A stretch of DNA of 64,000 bases, taken from NCBI GenBank assembly GCA_914767715.1, contig OU612072.1:14570001-14634000 (forward strand), in the 5' to 3' direction. The position numbers and the translations under genes are program-made. Below are positions 38,301 through 46,256 of this stretch, in pieces (positions within the stretch are counted from its first letter, which is position 1; each line of letters starts with the position of its first letter). The notes below the pieces were generated by a model that searched no databases, was not told where the DNA came from, and saw nothing but the letters and a program-made list of their open reading frames with translations. Source of the stretch: Membranipora membranacea. Lineage: Eukaryota > Bryozoa > Gymnolaemata > Cheilostomatida > Membraniporidae.

Positions 38301-38814
38301 GAAAGAGCTGATCACACATTTGCTGTAATGTAGTGCCTTCTAAGCTTTCAAACCAAATTTTCCTTGTTTGTGTTATAGAACATTATACTAATGAGCCAGG
38401 GGATCTTTTAACTTTTTTATTAATGACATTAATATCTCTCTCATTATAGACTTACCTCTGACGGAAACCAATAAATTCAACAGTTCTCAACAGAATGAAC
38501 AAAGTCCTCAGAATGAAAAAGAGGCTGGACACCAAAGCGAGGCTGACTCTTTGAAACTTTCTGCACATGTTCAATCTTCTCCTGCCATAGAAATAGAAAA
38601 ACCAGCTGATGATCTAGCTTGCAATGACAATGAATCTAATATCGTCAATTTTATTGCAAGTCAGCAGCAAGCAGATGGAAGTGAAGCTGTTGATGCTGAC
38701 CCAGTGGTAAGCCAATCACAACACAATGCTAGCTCCAGTGACATTCTGCCAGACTTTGAAGCAAGTGTTGACTCTGCGAGCATAGAGCTACGCATTATAG
38801 AGGATGGCGAATAG
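8267..38814 (+). CDS. PIP5K1: Type I phosphatidylinositol-4-phosphate 5-kinase, 19 exons
   Basis: Exons: 8267-8312, 10534-10583, 13972-14133, 19845-19975, 21601-21718, 22299-22451, 22870-22929, 23210-23449, 23947-24145, 24574-24715, 25084-25216, 25755-25842, 31131-31235, 31584-31698, 32086-32261, 33212-33370, 35556-35664, 36209-36317 and 38450-38814; a further candidate is 27911-27976. Borders are GT-AG and phases agree except at the last junction. About 886 residues. Seen: KKIGHRRVD (near residue 70), [35 protein letters not shown] glycine loop, [13 protein letters not shown] with the ATP-binding Lys, [33 protein letters not shown], and the activation loop [20 protein letters not shown]. The Glu in KKLEH is the type I residue for PI4P selectivity. 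Known: type I enzymes phosphorylate PI4P to PI(4,5)P2 at the plasma membrane. The tail after residue ~507 is low-complexity Ser/Pro/acidic and makes the protein longer than human PIP5K1A (562) or PIP5K1C (668). Confidence 0.95.
10336..10447. repeat. Foldback hairpin element
   Basis: The left arm (GTTAGCCTGTCTAGTGACATG, 10342-10362) pairs imperfectly with the right arm (CATGTCAAGACAGACTAGCC, 10419-10438). The pairing continues inward through GGTCGGGGG and CCCCCCTCCC. It lies about 90 bp upstream of PIP5K exon 2 and looks like a small MITE or folded remnant. Confidence 0.55.
10534..10583 (+). CDS. PIP5K exon 2, basic/proline N-terminal segment
   Basis: This 50-bp exon lies between a CTGTTACAG acceptor and a GTGAGT donor. 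It enters in phase 1 and leaves in phase 0. It encodes [16 protein letters not shown], a lysine- and proline-rich stretch just ahead of the segment starting at 13972. Phase agreement on both sides is the main support. The other frames do not join the neighbours. Confidence 0.72.
13605..13632. repeat. Perfect 28-bp palindrome
   Basis: CAGGGAGGGTGGGA is followed directly by its reverse complement, centred on GATC. It lies in the PIP5K intron upstream of exon 3. A related motif pair (TGTGACAAGGCTA) occurs at about 13062 and 13575, suggesting a small duplicated hairpin unit. Confidence 0.7.
13972..14133 (+). CDS. PIP5K exon 3, N-terminal segment with KKIGHRRVD
   Basis: This 162-bp exon starts immediately after a TTTTGTTTTAG acceptor and ends at AAGGTAAGT in phase 0. 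It encodes a Ser/Thr-rich linker, then [20 protein letters not shown], which matches the entry of the type I kinase region (human PIP5K1A KKIGHRSVD...TTYKK). Exon 4 (19845-19975) continues with [18 protein letters not shown]. Confidence 0.92.
16730..16801. repeat. Paired (CA)n and (GT)n microsatellites
   Basis: About eleven CA units are followed 33 bases later by about eight GT units on the same strand, so the transcript could fold into a hairpin. This is in PIP5K intron 3. Confidence 0.8.
16858..17061 (+). mobile_element. MITE with CAGGGCCGTAG termini, copy 1
   Basis: It starts CAGGGCCGTAG and ends CTACGGGCCTG, an inverted repeat of 10/11, flanked on both sides by TGAGA (a likely 5-bp target duplication). 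The right part contains a strong hairpin (TTCTAGGGGAGGCA pairing with TGCCTCCCCTAGAA). Related copies are at about 41985-42110, 42300-42525 and 46050-46256. No coding capacity was seen. The superfamily is not assigned. Confidence 0.75.
19394..19480. repeat. Tandem duplication of ~42 bp
   Basis: TCTTTTCACCTTGACAGGCC and the bases that follow it are repeated at 19439 with one substitution. The unit ends GTAGGCTAA. It lies in PIP5K intron 3 about 365 bp before exon 4. Confidence 0.85.
19845..25842 (+). CDS. PIP5K kinase core, nine exons
   Basis: Exons 4-12 encode the lipid kinase domain. Exon 6 (22299-22451) holds the glycine loop and the ATP-binding Lys of IIKTVQHKE. Exon 8 (23210-23449) holds [16 protein letters not shown] and the DLDF stretch. 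Exon 9 (23947-24145) starts [18 protein letters not shown], with the MDYSLL catalytic motif. Exon 11 (25084-25216) has [16 protein letters not shown] and the start of the activation loop; exon 12 (25755-25842) completes it with [15 protein letters not shown]. Every catalytic motif expected in a type I enzyme is present and no stop interrupts the spliced frame, so the enzyme is predicted active. Confidence 0.95.
19988..20099. repeat. Long hairpin: 52-bp arms, 8-base loop
   Basis: The left arm 19988-20039 and right arm 20048-20099 are reverse complements with two mismatches. Core arm sequence is CAAGGCGCAGGGAGTTACCT. It starts 12 bases after the donor of PIP5K exon 4 (19975), so the folded pre-mRNA would sit beside the 5' splice site. 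It may be a MITE reduced to its arms. Confidence 0.92.
24195..24330 (+). mobile_element. SINE-like copy sharing the AGGTGTG core
   Basis: Contains TTAGGTGTGTTCTGGCGTGT then GCAAACTGGGAGCAACTTGG, which aligns with the body of the tRNA-derived copies at 56045-56215 and 62735-62905. The head is diverged and no A or B box is clear here. It lies in the PIP5K intron between the exons ending 24145 and starting 24574. Confidence 0.6.
24781..24805. repeat. (TA)n microsatellite
   Basis: A short TA run in the PIP5K intron after the exon ending at 24715. Confidence 0.8.
25541..25695. repeat. Diverged copy of the GATCGATAGAG MITE family
   Basis: Shares GGGTCGTCACACCA, GATGGTACCCAAGCTAAG and the ATAGTATATCAC.TGATCAGTGTGCA block with the copies at 36650-36840 and 40430-40860. 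The terminal repeats are degraded. Located in a PIP5K intron. Confidence 0.6.
27911..27976 (+). CDS. Candidate cassette exon of PIP5K
   Basis: A pyrimidine-rich acceptor (ATTGTTTAG) and a GTATAG donor enclose 66 bp that are open and phase-neutral (phase 1 in and out). It would add 22 residues beginning [12 protein letters not shown] between the kinase end and the RSPSKK segment. Because it is a multiple of three and symmetrical it could be optional. Support is only frame and splice sites; the surrounding open frame (27910-28119) is not otherwise recognisable, so chance is possible. Confidence 0.4.
30359..30820. mobile_element. MITE with GTGATTGTGAA termini, copy 1, with nested inverted repeat
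   Basis: Outer arms: GTGATTGTGAAATAG on the left and a matching CACAATCAC on the right. They continue inward through TTCTTAGTCTAATTTAGAG...CTGCTCTAGG, mirrored near 30749-30785. Nested inside is a second inverted repeat with ~49-bp arms at 30439-30487 and 30614-30663 (AGACTACCCAAA...GTTACTCATGA). The family recurs at 32771-32943 and 46566-46678. Confidence 0.7.
31131..31698 (+). CDS. PIP5K exons 13-14, start of the C-terminal tail
   Basis: Exon 13 (31131-31235) begins with [17 protein letters not shown], resembling the PSPSKK element that follows the kinase domain in animal PIP5K1 proteins. RQRSL fits a basophilic kinase phosphosite pattern (inference). Exon 14 (31584-31698) continues a Ser/Thr-rich stretch ending THTFSDR. 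Phases are 1-1 and 1-2. Confidence 0.85.
32086..32261 (+). CDS. PIP5K exon 15, proline-rich with LPxY motif
   Basis: This 176-bp exon encodes a stretch with [24 protein letters not shown] fits the LPxY class of WW-domain ligand and PPPLPP could bind SH3 or similar domains; both are inferences from short motifs. The segment is absent from the vertebrate PIP5K1 sequences I can recall. Confidence 0.8.
32771..32943. mobile_element. MITE with GTGATTGTGAA-type termini, copy 2
   Basis: The left end AAGTGAATGTGAAAGAATCA is mirrored by the right end TGATTCCTTCGTAATCATT, with a conserved inner TTGGTATCACTTT block. Located in the PIP5K intron after the exon ending 32261. Confidence 0.6.
33212..36317 (+). 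CDS. PIP5K exons 16-18, disordered acidic tail
   Basis: Exons 33212-33370, 35556-35664 and 36209-36317 are joined in matching phase. They encode low-complexity sequence with basic [16 protein letters not shown] followed by acidic [12 protein letters not shown] and [11 protein letters not shown]. No folded domain is visible. The RFS/SxxE-rich stretch looks phosphorylatable (inference). The last exon ends at GAT followed by a GTGAGT donor, i.e. phase 0. Confidence 0.8.
33766..33802. repeat. Short hairpin
   Basis: AGACAAAACATACAA pairs with TTGTGTGTTTTGTCT across a short loop, inside the PIP5K intron after the exon ending at 33370. Confidence 0.6.
35240..35414. repeat. Perfect 67-bp-arm palindrome plus a direct repeat of its core
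   Basis: Arms 35274-35340 and 35348-35414 are exact reverse complements (67/67) around a 7-base loop. In addition, the 41 bases at about 35240-35280 repeat 35332-35372. It lies in the PIP5K intron about 140 bp before exon 17 (35556). The transcript would fold into a long perfect hairpin. It could be a foldback element, a template-switch product or an assembly artefact. Confidence 0.93.
36650..36840. mobile_element. MITE with CTCTGATCGATAGAG termini, copy 1
   Basis: The left terminal ATGTGTATCTCTGATCGATAG (36666-36686) is mirrored by the right ATCGATCAGAGATATTCAT (36805-36823). Its interior shares GCGGGTCGTCACACCA and GATGGTACTCATGCTAAGTG with the 25.6-kb copy. Located in the last PIP5K intron. 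Confidence 0.7.
38450..38814 (+). CDS. PIP5K terminal exon (probable)
   Basis: A strong acceptor (TCTCTCATTATAG) opens a 365-bp frame beginning [20 protein letters not shown] and ending ELRIIEDGE then TAG. Its low-complexity acidic composition matches the preceding tail. The only open frame needs phase 1 on entry, while the exon ending at 36317 leaves phase 0. So either a small exon of 3n+1 bp is missing, a weaker donor (A|GTGTGC at 36321) is used, or the inner acceptor at 38493 is used. Confidence 0.65.
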
Positions 38815-39465
38815 GTAATTTTATGTTCGCTGCAGGAGCAGAAGTATTATAATACAGTCCCCTTCACTCCAAACTCTTCTTAATAACTTTGGTTACCATG
38901 TACAGGTATTGAGCTGATCATCATTATACCTTTTCAGACTGAGTGGTTTGACCCATCTCGCATTTTGGTGTAAAACTCTGACTGCTTTTTTAATGACACT
39001 GTTTGGTGTCAGCATATATTCATGTTTCATTGGTCAACTTCCGCACATTCTAACTAGCACGTATAAATATTCACAGCAGTACTGGCACTTCACAGTATTC
39101 ACAAAACATTGTGCTCAATATATAATATATAATACAATATTATTGTTATATTACTCATCATGAACATTTGGTGTCGCGGCTACTAGGTAATTGTATGAAT
39201 ATACACTCAATTATTAATAATATTTCTATAGCAGTAACGGTAACATACCTTTGTTGTTTCTCTTCACGCATAGCTCGTTGTAGAGCTCAGGTTATTCTAT
39301 TAGGGTTCACCATGTATGTAGAATAATTGCCATTCATCTTTTTATTTATTTAGTTGTCTTCTCTTTGTTTGTGAGATGATAACTACTCATATAATTTGTA
39401 TTTTCTTCAGTTGATTTTTGCATTTATACATCATGATTTTTAGCAACAGTAGATGTAGAAGAGAA

Positions 39466-39471
39466 AATAAA
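39466..39471 (+). terminator. Poly(A) signal candidate for PIP5K
   Basis: AATAAA lies about 650 bp after the PIP5K stop codon, within an AT-rich stretch, and is a plausible cleavage signal for its 3' UTR. Confidence 0.45.
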
Positions 39472-39615
39472 ACTAAAATAAGTCAATTCTGCTTTATGAA
39501 GTTCAGATTGAATTCTATAAAGGAACACTGAACCCATTGAATTATTTTAACTCCAATGATGGCTGTTTCACGTTTGAATGCGCTGAATTAAAACTTTCTG
39601 TCCACTTCTAGTGGT

Positions 39616-39621
39616 TTTATT
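39616..39621 (-). terminator. Poly(A) signal candidate for secreted-family copy 1
   Basis: TTTATT on the plus strand gives AATAAA on the minus strand, 185 bp after the stop codon of the copy 1 gene. PIP5K and copy 1 are convergent, and their predicted transcript ends lie within about 150 bp of each other. Confidence 0.4.
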
Positions 39622-40084
39622 GAAAAACTCAAAGATTACATTATAATGATGAAGTGCATAACACATTCTGGCCTTATCTAGTGCTTTTATAAAAAAGTAT
39701 CGAAGAGTATATAATGATGATGGAATTGGTAAAAATATGTAAGCATGTGAAATCAGGAGTTTTCTGTTTTCATTCGAGATGCTAAACTCTTATGGTCTGA
39801 GCAGTTTAGAGACTCATTAGGATCGCTGATACAGCAAAGACAAGGGCGGTAAACTTCATCCCATTTGCAGCATTCTCCGCTGCGCATATAGCCTCGCCAC
39901 CCTCTCTGTACATTGTCTTCAGCTTGGTCCCAATGATATCACAGCCGGCATCAATCTGCCTCTGCAGACAATCTGTGACCGCATCTATGTTTGCACTGTA
40001 AGTATAAGTTTGAAAGGGTATGTTGACAGCATTGATATGAGTTTATGGATCAGTGGTAAAATACATAGCTTGGCTATTTGTGAA

Positions 40085-40250
40085 GATTTGCCATCCATAT
40101 AAAGCTTTGTGTGAGGATCTGAATAAAGCTAAAAGTCTGGCAGCTTTTACGTTATGCATTCATTGACGTCCCAATATCTACTTTCAAAAACTCTGGCAAG
40201 CTGCTCGACAAAAGTCTACAAGCATAGGCTTTTCTAGATTCTGAACCGGT
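40085..40250. repeat. Dispersed repeat, copy 1 (AATAAAGC...CTGGCAGCTTTT)
   Basis: Shares AATAAAGC, TCTGGCAGCTTTT, TTATGCATT.ATTGAC and GCTCGACAAAAG in order with 51105-51240. It lies in the copy 1 intron beside its terminal exon. Confidence 0.6.
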
Positions 40251-40429
40251 GGACCAAATAGCGTAGACATCGATAAATAGATGCCTTATCAGCTTTTACG
40301 GTTTTCGTTATTACTGGTTCACCAAAATCAGTGGTAGGGATTTATAGCTTGTTATGTTATGTTTTTCAGCTAGCCCATTAAGTTCATTCTAAATCATTCT
40401 TGAACAAATCCCTCACACTGATTTCGAGA

Positions 40430-40860
40430 TTACACTATTAGTATGTGTATCTCTGATCGATAGAGCTTCTGTCGCAAATATTGAGCACCTACATTTGGCT
40501 GAAAGAGAGGACAACTTTAATTTTATCAAACAGACATGATCGAAACAGAATTACCTAGGTCTGCATTATTAGTTCTCTTTTCTGAGCTTAGGCTAGCAAT
40601 ACACAGTTTCGATGTCACTTTTCTTGTCAAAAACATGTGCTAAATGCTCTTCTAAAACTGTTAAAAGGTGATATCAGATTTTTTAAATATAAATTAGAAT
40701 ATTTTAACAAGGAATGAGAAAATGATAAGTGTATATCCAAAAGTTTGGGTAATCATCCATACGTCTCCTAAATACTGATTTTCAGCTGCACTCAAGCTAA
40801 GTGAATTAATTCACTCTCTATCGATCAGAGATATACATGCAATAGTATATCACGTCATCA
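40430..40860. mobile_element. MITE with CTCTGATCGATAGAG termini, copy 2
   Basis: The left end (40443-40462, ATGTGTATCTCTGATCGATA) and right end (40819-40838, TATCGATCAGAGATATACAT) mirror each other over about 23 bases, with weaker pairing extending to about 38. At about 430 bp it is longer than the 36.7-kb copy, so it may hold extra sequence. Located in a copy 1 intron. Confidence 0.7.
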
Positions 40861-41293
40861 GTGTGCAAATCCCTACCACTGGTTTCTTGTATAGAGGAGA
40901 TTCACGAAAAGTGGAACGACTCCCAAGAGCGGATTAGGTTTCTGTTGGCTCTATTTTTATGCCAAATAGAGATCGAGATCAGAAGAATCAGTATCATCAA
41001 GTTATTTTTGATTAATCATAACTATAAACTTTTGGAAAGGTGAAAAAAATAAATACTGTTCCAAAAACCCAAGATTGTAGATGATTAGCGTAATGTGTAT
41101 CTGATCATGGATCTGATCAAGGATCTGATCAAGTCTCTAACTCCTTGATCTGATTCATCATCATATGCACCTTGGTATGCAAAGCCTTGGTATAACCTAT
41201 TGAGATCATGATCTTTCTCCCTCTGAGCACATCAAGTTTTTAGGGGTTTGTAGACATCTCACCAACATTCAGTAATCATGTCGATTATATAAT

Positions 41294-41740
41294 ATCAAAA
41301 TGCTCCCAAATCTTATACCTGATGGATTGACGAGACGCATGGGTATGGATGACAATGTCCTAAAAACCTTCTTGGAACCTAACATTTAGTCTGTAATCAC
41401 CTACGCCTGCCCTGCATGGTACAATCTATTATCAGACACTGACAAAATAAAAGTAGAGAGGATCCAGCTCTCTGCTACTCGGATAATGCTGCCATTCACT
41501 GACAACTATGAACAGAGGTTCGGCAATATAGCACTGCCAAAAATCACAACTTTCCTGCACACCTATGGCAGTGAACACTTCACTAAAATAGCGAATCAAC
41601 AGTAATCATCACCCTCTGAATTTGGCAATAACCAAACTTGAAACTTTAAACATATGGAAAAAAAAAGGACCTATAGTTTCTTAGAAAAGATCACATTAAA
41701 AATAAAGAGTACCAATGTCCTAAGAGCCAGCAATTACTTT
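41294..41740 (+). pseudogene. Degenerate LINE reverse-transcriptase C-terminal fragment
   Basis: One frame reads TRRMGMDDNVLKTFLEPN, a stop, then VITYACPAWYNLLSDTDKIK, ERIQLSATRIMLPF, YEQRFGNIALPKITTFLHTY and HFTKIANQ, with a frameshift and then HHPLNLAITKLE. This is the standard C-terminal end of jockey/CR1-like LINEs (ITYACPAWxxLL...RIQxSATRII). It is broken by stops and shifts and is a different subfamily from the copy at 6830. It lies in a copy 1 intron, on the opposite strand to the gene. Confidence 0.8.
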
Positions 41741-41984
41741 GAGTTTTGCACAGTGCACAAAGCTGATGCTGCGTAGCACATTCTTGACTACCCGTTTATG
41801 CATTGCTGCGAAGCTTTGTAGTCCCCATAGATATAAAAAACAGTACATCTATGGTAGACCCTATAATCTTCAATAATGCTGATAGTGATCGGTACATAAA
41901 ATCCAGTGGCACCAGGATGGATATTGTTAGCCCTTCACACAGTCTGGGGTTAATCCCCATCCTCAAAAGGGGTTTAATGATATA

Positions 41985-42110
41985 AATAGCGAATGGAAGT
42001 CCTAAATGAGCTGATTCTGACATGGAATATTCAATTATACCATTTTTAGGCTACTTTATAGAGTATTCTATAGGAGGCAGAGCATCCCTGCCTTCCCTGT
42101 GATATCACGT
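41985..42110 (+). mobile_element. CAGG-type MITE, partial copy 2
   Basis: Matches 16925-17045 (AGCTGATTCTGACATGGA, TTTTTAGGC, GGAGGCAG) with the left end missing. Confidence 0.6.
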
Positions 42111-42299
42111 GTCAGGATATGATGTAGCAACCTAGCTACCACTAGATTTTGCCCACTAGGTGGGCCTGAAAATTACTTACTTATTTGCACCGCAGTCAAA
42201 CTCGTATTCGCCATCCTCACCTATTTTCCTCACAACTCCATAGCATTGGGGTACACTGTGGCAGTCTGCAAAATAATTATTCATAAGCTTGAGCTGTAT

Positions 42300-42525
42300 A
42301 ATGCAGGACAGAGCCGTAGGTTAGAACAAATTGGTAGGTGAGGCAAAAGTCCGAGGCAAGTCCAAAGTATGAGATGTAAGCTTCTCTCCAACCATTTTAA
42401 GGCATATAATTAGCAAATGGAAATCCCAGATGAGCCCAGGATATTCATATATATTGTGTTTGAGGTCACTGTATTGGGCGTTCTAGGGGAGGCAATGCCT
42501 CCATGCCTCCCCTAGAACTATAAAC
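42300..42525 (+). mobile_element. CAGG-type MITE, copy 3
   Basis: Matches the 16858 copy from GAGCCGTAG through GGCATATAATTAGCAAATG to the hairpin TTCTAGGGGAGGCA/TGCCTCCCCTAGAA at 42480-42519. It lies directly upstream (in transcript sense) of the copy 1 exon 42181-42265. Confidence 0.7.
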
Positions 42526-43090
42526 ATTAAATGCTATCGCAACCGAAATAATTATCATGATGTCAAAGGAAAGACAATGCAGGATCAGAGTAGCAACATC
42601 ATGATGATGGTATGTAAGTCATTGTCAAATCAAGGAGTAACAGGCTATTACTCCTTGGTCTAATCAACAAAAATATGACCACAAAAAGTAACAAATATTG
42701 CAGACGACAAACCAAACGACATAATGCCTATTCTACTTATAGGCAAGCCATTTTTGCCCAGTCAAACATACATATTAATGACTTAATAATTGTCATCAAA
42801 CAGTGATCTGTTATATTGATGGCATAACCTTGGAGCTATAAAGAAAAATTGATTTCAAATGTCATGACGCAGCTTATTCTATTAGCTGTCATATTTGTCT
42901 CCTAGAACCACTTATTCCTACAGCCTAATCATCACACAACACTTTTTATTATGCAGACAAAATCATCCTGGTTGGATGTTTTTCGTAATGTGGTTCAGAG
43001 AATTATAAGGTGAATATTGGGGAAATATAAATAAAAAGAGATTTAGCTTGGATTTGGAGTAAATGTTATTGAAAAAAGTAACTTGCAATA

Positions 43091-43503
43091 CAGGGGCGTA
43101 TATTCTAAAAAATTTCACTCACTGACTTTTTAGAGATGAGCATAATGATCGGGCACAGCCCAATCCACAAGCCGTAGGCGTGGCGGGGAGGGTGTGGGAG
43201 GGGAACTTAAGCGCCCTCCCACACGGAAATTTTTGCATATCGGTAGCAAAATAGTGCAAGCAGAGAGGTATTTCAATAGCTCACTGAGCTGTTGGGTACT
43301 TTCAGAAAACAACTCAATAGCAGTAGAAGATTACGGTAAAAATGCTCCAGTTATAAAGCATTAATTTGAAAAAAAACTGACCTCGACGGGATTCGAACCC
43401 ACAAAAATATCATTATTAGTGATTATAAGGCAGAGCTCTACACACTGAGCTATTCAGCCACTCACGGATATCCGTGGGCCGTGAGTGCTAATATACGCCA
43501 CTG
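43091..43503. mobile_element. hAT-like nonautonomous transposon with a tRNA-like interior
   Basis: The termini CAGGGGCGTATATT and AATATACGCCACTG are inverted repeats (13/14). Both sides are flanked by TTGCAATA (43083-43090 and 43504-43511), an 8-bp target duplication typical of hAT elements. The interior has a GC-rich hairpin (GTGTGGGAGGG/CCCTCCCACAC, about 43191-43224) and a tRNA-like segment on the minus strand. There is no transposase frame, so mobility would need a helper element. Confidence 0.85.
43381..43470 (-). other. tRNA-like segment inside the hAT-like element
   Basis: On the minus strand it reads TAGCTCAGTGTGTAGAGC (D-arm and A box) and, about 50 bases on, GTGGGTTCGAATCCCG (T arm with perfect B box). 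The acceptor strands do not pair and the anticodon arm is disrupted, so a working tRNA is unlikely. It could still act as an internal RNA polymerase III promoter. Confidence 0.7.
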
Positions 43504-43872
43504 TTGCAATACAGACACAAAACCCTGCTGTTCTCTTGGGTAACCATCAACATGTTTTAACACCCTTGGCGAGTGGGGGGAAGGGAGGCATTCTCCCTCA
43601 AGGTGAGGAAAGTAGATGAGGTACCCCTGTTCCTTAGTTCTTTTGATGTTTGCAGTGGATACTGGAGTTTTATTTCTGTCTCTTTCTCACGTTCATTCAT
43701 AGTCTTGCTACCCTGTGATATCTTGTGAGAAACTCTGCAGTTACTTTCTTCTTCTACATCAGTAGGGGTCTACGGACTGTATACTGCTATGTCACAGGAG
43801 CATTTGAGGTCGGATGCCCTTCCCAAAATCACCTTGATGTGCTGGGAATTGGGACCTCCCAATTGAAAGACC

Positions 43873-43940
43873 CATGCCCTACCCATTGAAATCAATGCCC
43901 TACCCATTGAAATCCATGCCCTACCCATTGCAATCCATGC
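43873..43940. repeat. Three tandem ~21-bp units
   Basis: CATGCCCTACCCATTGAAAT is repeated three times with small changes, in a copy 1 intron. Confidence 0.85.
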
Positions 43941-44677
43941 AAATCTAACATGACTATAATTATCATAACATCAAGAGCGATTTCATTTTTAGACTTAATT
44001 TATCAATACATACCTGGGTAGGGACTTGTGGTGTTGTGACAGTCCTCCCCAGCAGCGTAGACACTTGAGAAGACCAGAGAAGATCTCACATACCTCTCAG
44101 AATCATCTATTTCACAAGAGTGGAGTATTTCCTGTACTCGTTTACGCGCACTGTAATAATTGCATCAAAGTATGATTGTAAACTTCAGCCATTTTAGATT
44201 GTTTGACTAGGAGACTTTTTTCTGCTCAACATAACACATGGTTACATGCCTATCATAATAGCAGCAAGAATTCAAAAAGACTTAGACAGAAAAATTATCA
44301 AATTTGGTATATCATATTGTACATGTGTCCAGGTCCAGGTACATGGTACAGGTAAATGTTGAAGGACCATCTGAATCTGATTAATGTTAGGGATTTATCT
44401 TTGGATTAATCATATTTTAATAATGAGTCAATTAATCATAAAACCACTATATGGTTATTCTTACACATGCATTCAGTTCGACATTGTGATACAGTGTCTC
44501 TGCAGTTGACCGTAGCAAAAGTGCTGAAAATTAGCCAAATTGACCCATTTACATTTTCCTCATAGATGACGACATTTTCCCAGTGTTAATGGGGTGAGTT
44601 TTCAGTCACTACCAAGCAAAGATAACCGAACAGAACTGATCGGTTGCACTTGTGCAAAGTAATTCATATATACTTAC

Positions 44678-44740
44678 TCATCACAGGGAGGTCTTTGGCC
44701 ATCTTCCTGAGGTAACAAAGTCAGACTCCATCATCACAAG
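44678..44740 (-). pseudogene. Copy 1 exon carrying the one-base deletion
   Basis: The exon begins CTTGTGATGATGGAGTCTGA; copy 2 has CTTGTGATGCTGGTATTCTGA. The missing base produces TGA in the expected frame. After the deletion the shifted frame reads LTLLPQEDGQRPPCD, clearly homologous to copy 2. Length is 63 bp against 67 bp: one codon plus one base shorter. Confidence 0.8.
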
Positions 44741-46049
44741 CTTTAAGAAAAACATACGTAATACAACAAATTAGGATTGCTGCACATTTGAACCTTTCAC
44801 CTATCATCCAATATAGGATGGAGATTAGAATTAGGCAATAAACAAAAAACTTCAATCTTCAAACACTTTGGTATTCATCAAACACAAATAATATTAGTTT
44901 AGGTACATGACAATTCATTGCTTCGCAATTTTGGTTTACAGTTATTTCTGTTGTTATTTTGATTCCTTGACCAAAACAAGGCACAGTGTCATTCCTCTTC
45001 TGGCACAATTTAAACATTTCAACATTATTTATTAACATTCTGAGATTATGTCAAAAGTTTGTCAAGATGCCAAAAAACGTGCTTTTCTAGAGGAAATACG
45101 TTAATGACTTGGCACTGCTCTTAAAGAGAAGATTACAATCGGTTTCCATTAATCTCATGGTTAATTTTGATATCGGTATGTCAAAGGCCTAGTTAAAGAC
45201 TTCAAAATCTTTACACCAGAAGAGACCGGGTTATAGAGAGGTACAGGCTGCATGTTGATAAACCAAGTTGCTAAAGCCCAAATAAGCTAAAATGGTGACA
45301 GATGCTATAGAGGAGACCCATCAAAATCTGCTTAATCAACAGTCAAAACCGAGAATCACTCTTTGGTTGGTTGATCAATCCTTCTCTTTTATTAGCCATA
45401 TTCAGACTTTGAAACTGCTTCTCAGTGCCATGATTGCGGTCATGCTGTCATACCATCATGCTGTTATTGTGCCTCATATAAAAATTCACTAAGTCATCAC
45501 AAGTAAGCAGACTGCATTGCTTTTATATGTTATGATGGCGATTATTAGACATTTGAATGCTGTTATATTCTCATTTATCTCAATGATACAATTATTTGGT
45601 AGATACCAATCACCATGTATCATTCAAACTAGCTAGATTTTTTCAGTTGTCTGCTTGTATGGACCATATATTTGGTCTACCACATAACTTCTGACTTCGC
45701 ATATCTACCAATCTTAGGCACTGCTGTAGTCAATACAGCGTCAAGGATTTTGAGAGCAATTTTCTTGGAAACTTGTCAGCATTGTTCTTATAATTTGGAA
45801 CAAAGATGAAAGGCCTAAAATCTAGGTACAAAGTAAGCTATTTACTTGGTTTGATTCATGCGATTATATAAATAATTCAATATTCATAGCAAAGTATTTG
45901 CCAGAGGATTTCACACAAGCTTGATATAGCGAAATTTATGGTGTGCTGACATTTACCCAACCTCGTAATTTGATGTAAATTTCCACCTTAGCAGGTTATA
46001 CTGGTACTAGCATCATGTAATCATCCAGAACTAGCTCAACTAAATGGCA

Positions 46050-46256
46050 CTGACTCCCCTAGAAAGCTAAATACAATGGCCTAAAAACACTATAATTGGA
46101 AAATTCATGTCAGGATCAGCTCCTCTGGGATTTCTATTCGCCAAATATATGCCTTAACATGCTTGGAGAATAGCTTACCGCACCCCTCCTGATAATGCTT
46201 CCGACTCGCCTTGGACTTTCGCCCCCCCCCCACCATTTTACTAAACTACAGGCCTG
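46050..46256 (-). mobile_element. CAGG-type MITE, copy 4, inverted
   Basis: Reverse orientation relative to 16858: its left part has CCCCTAGAAAGCTAAATACA and it ends CTACAGGCCTG at 46256. It holds GGATCAGCTCCTCTGGGATT in the interior. It lies just downstream (in transcript sense) of the copy 1 exon 46318-46368. Confidence 0.7.

Noticed and set aside
43381..43470. Functional tRNA gene on the minus strand
   Set aside because: A and B boxes are good, but the acceptor stem does not pair and the anticodon arm is disrupted. It sits inside a transposon-like element.
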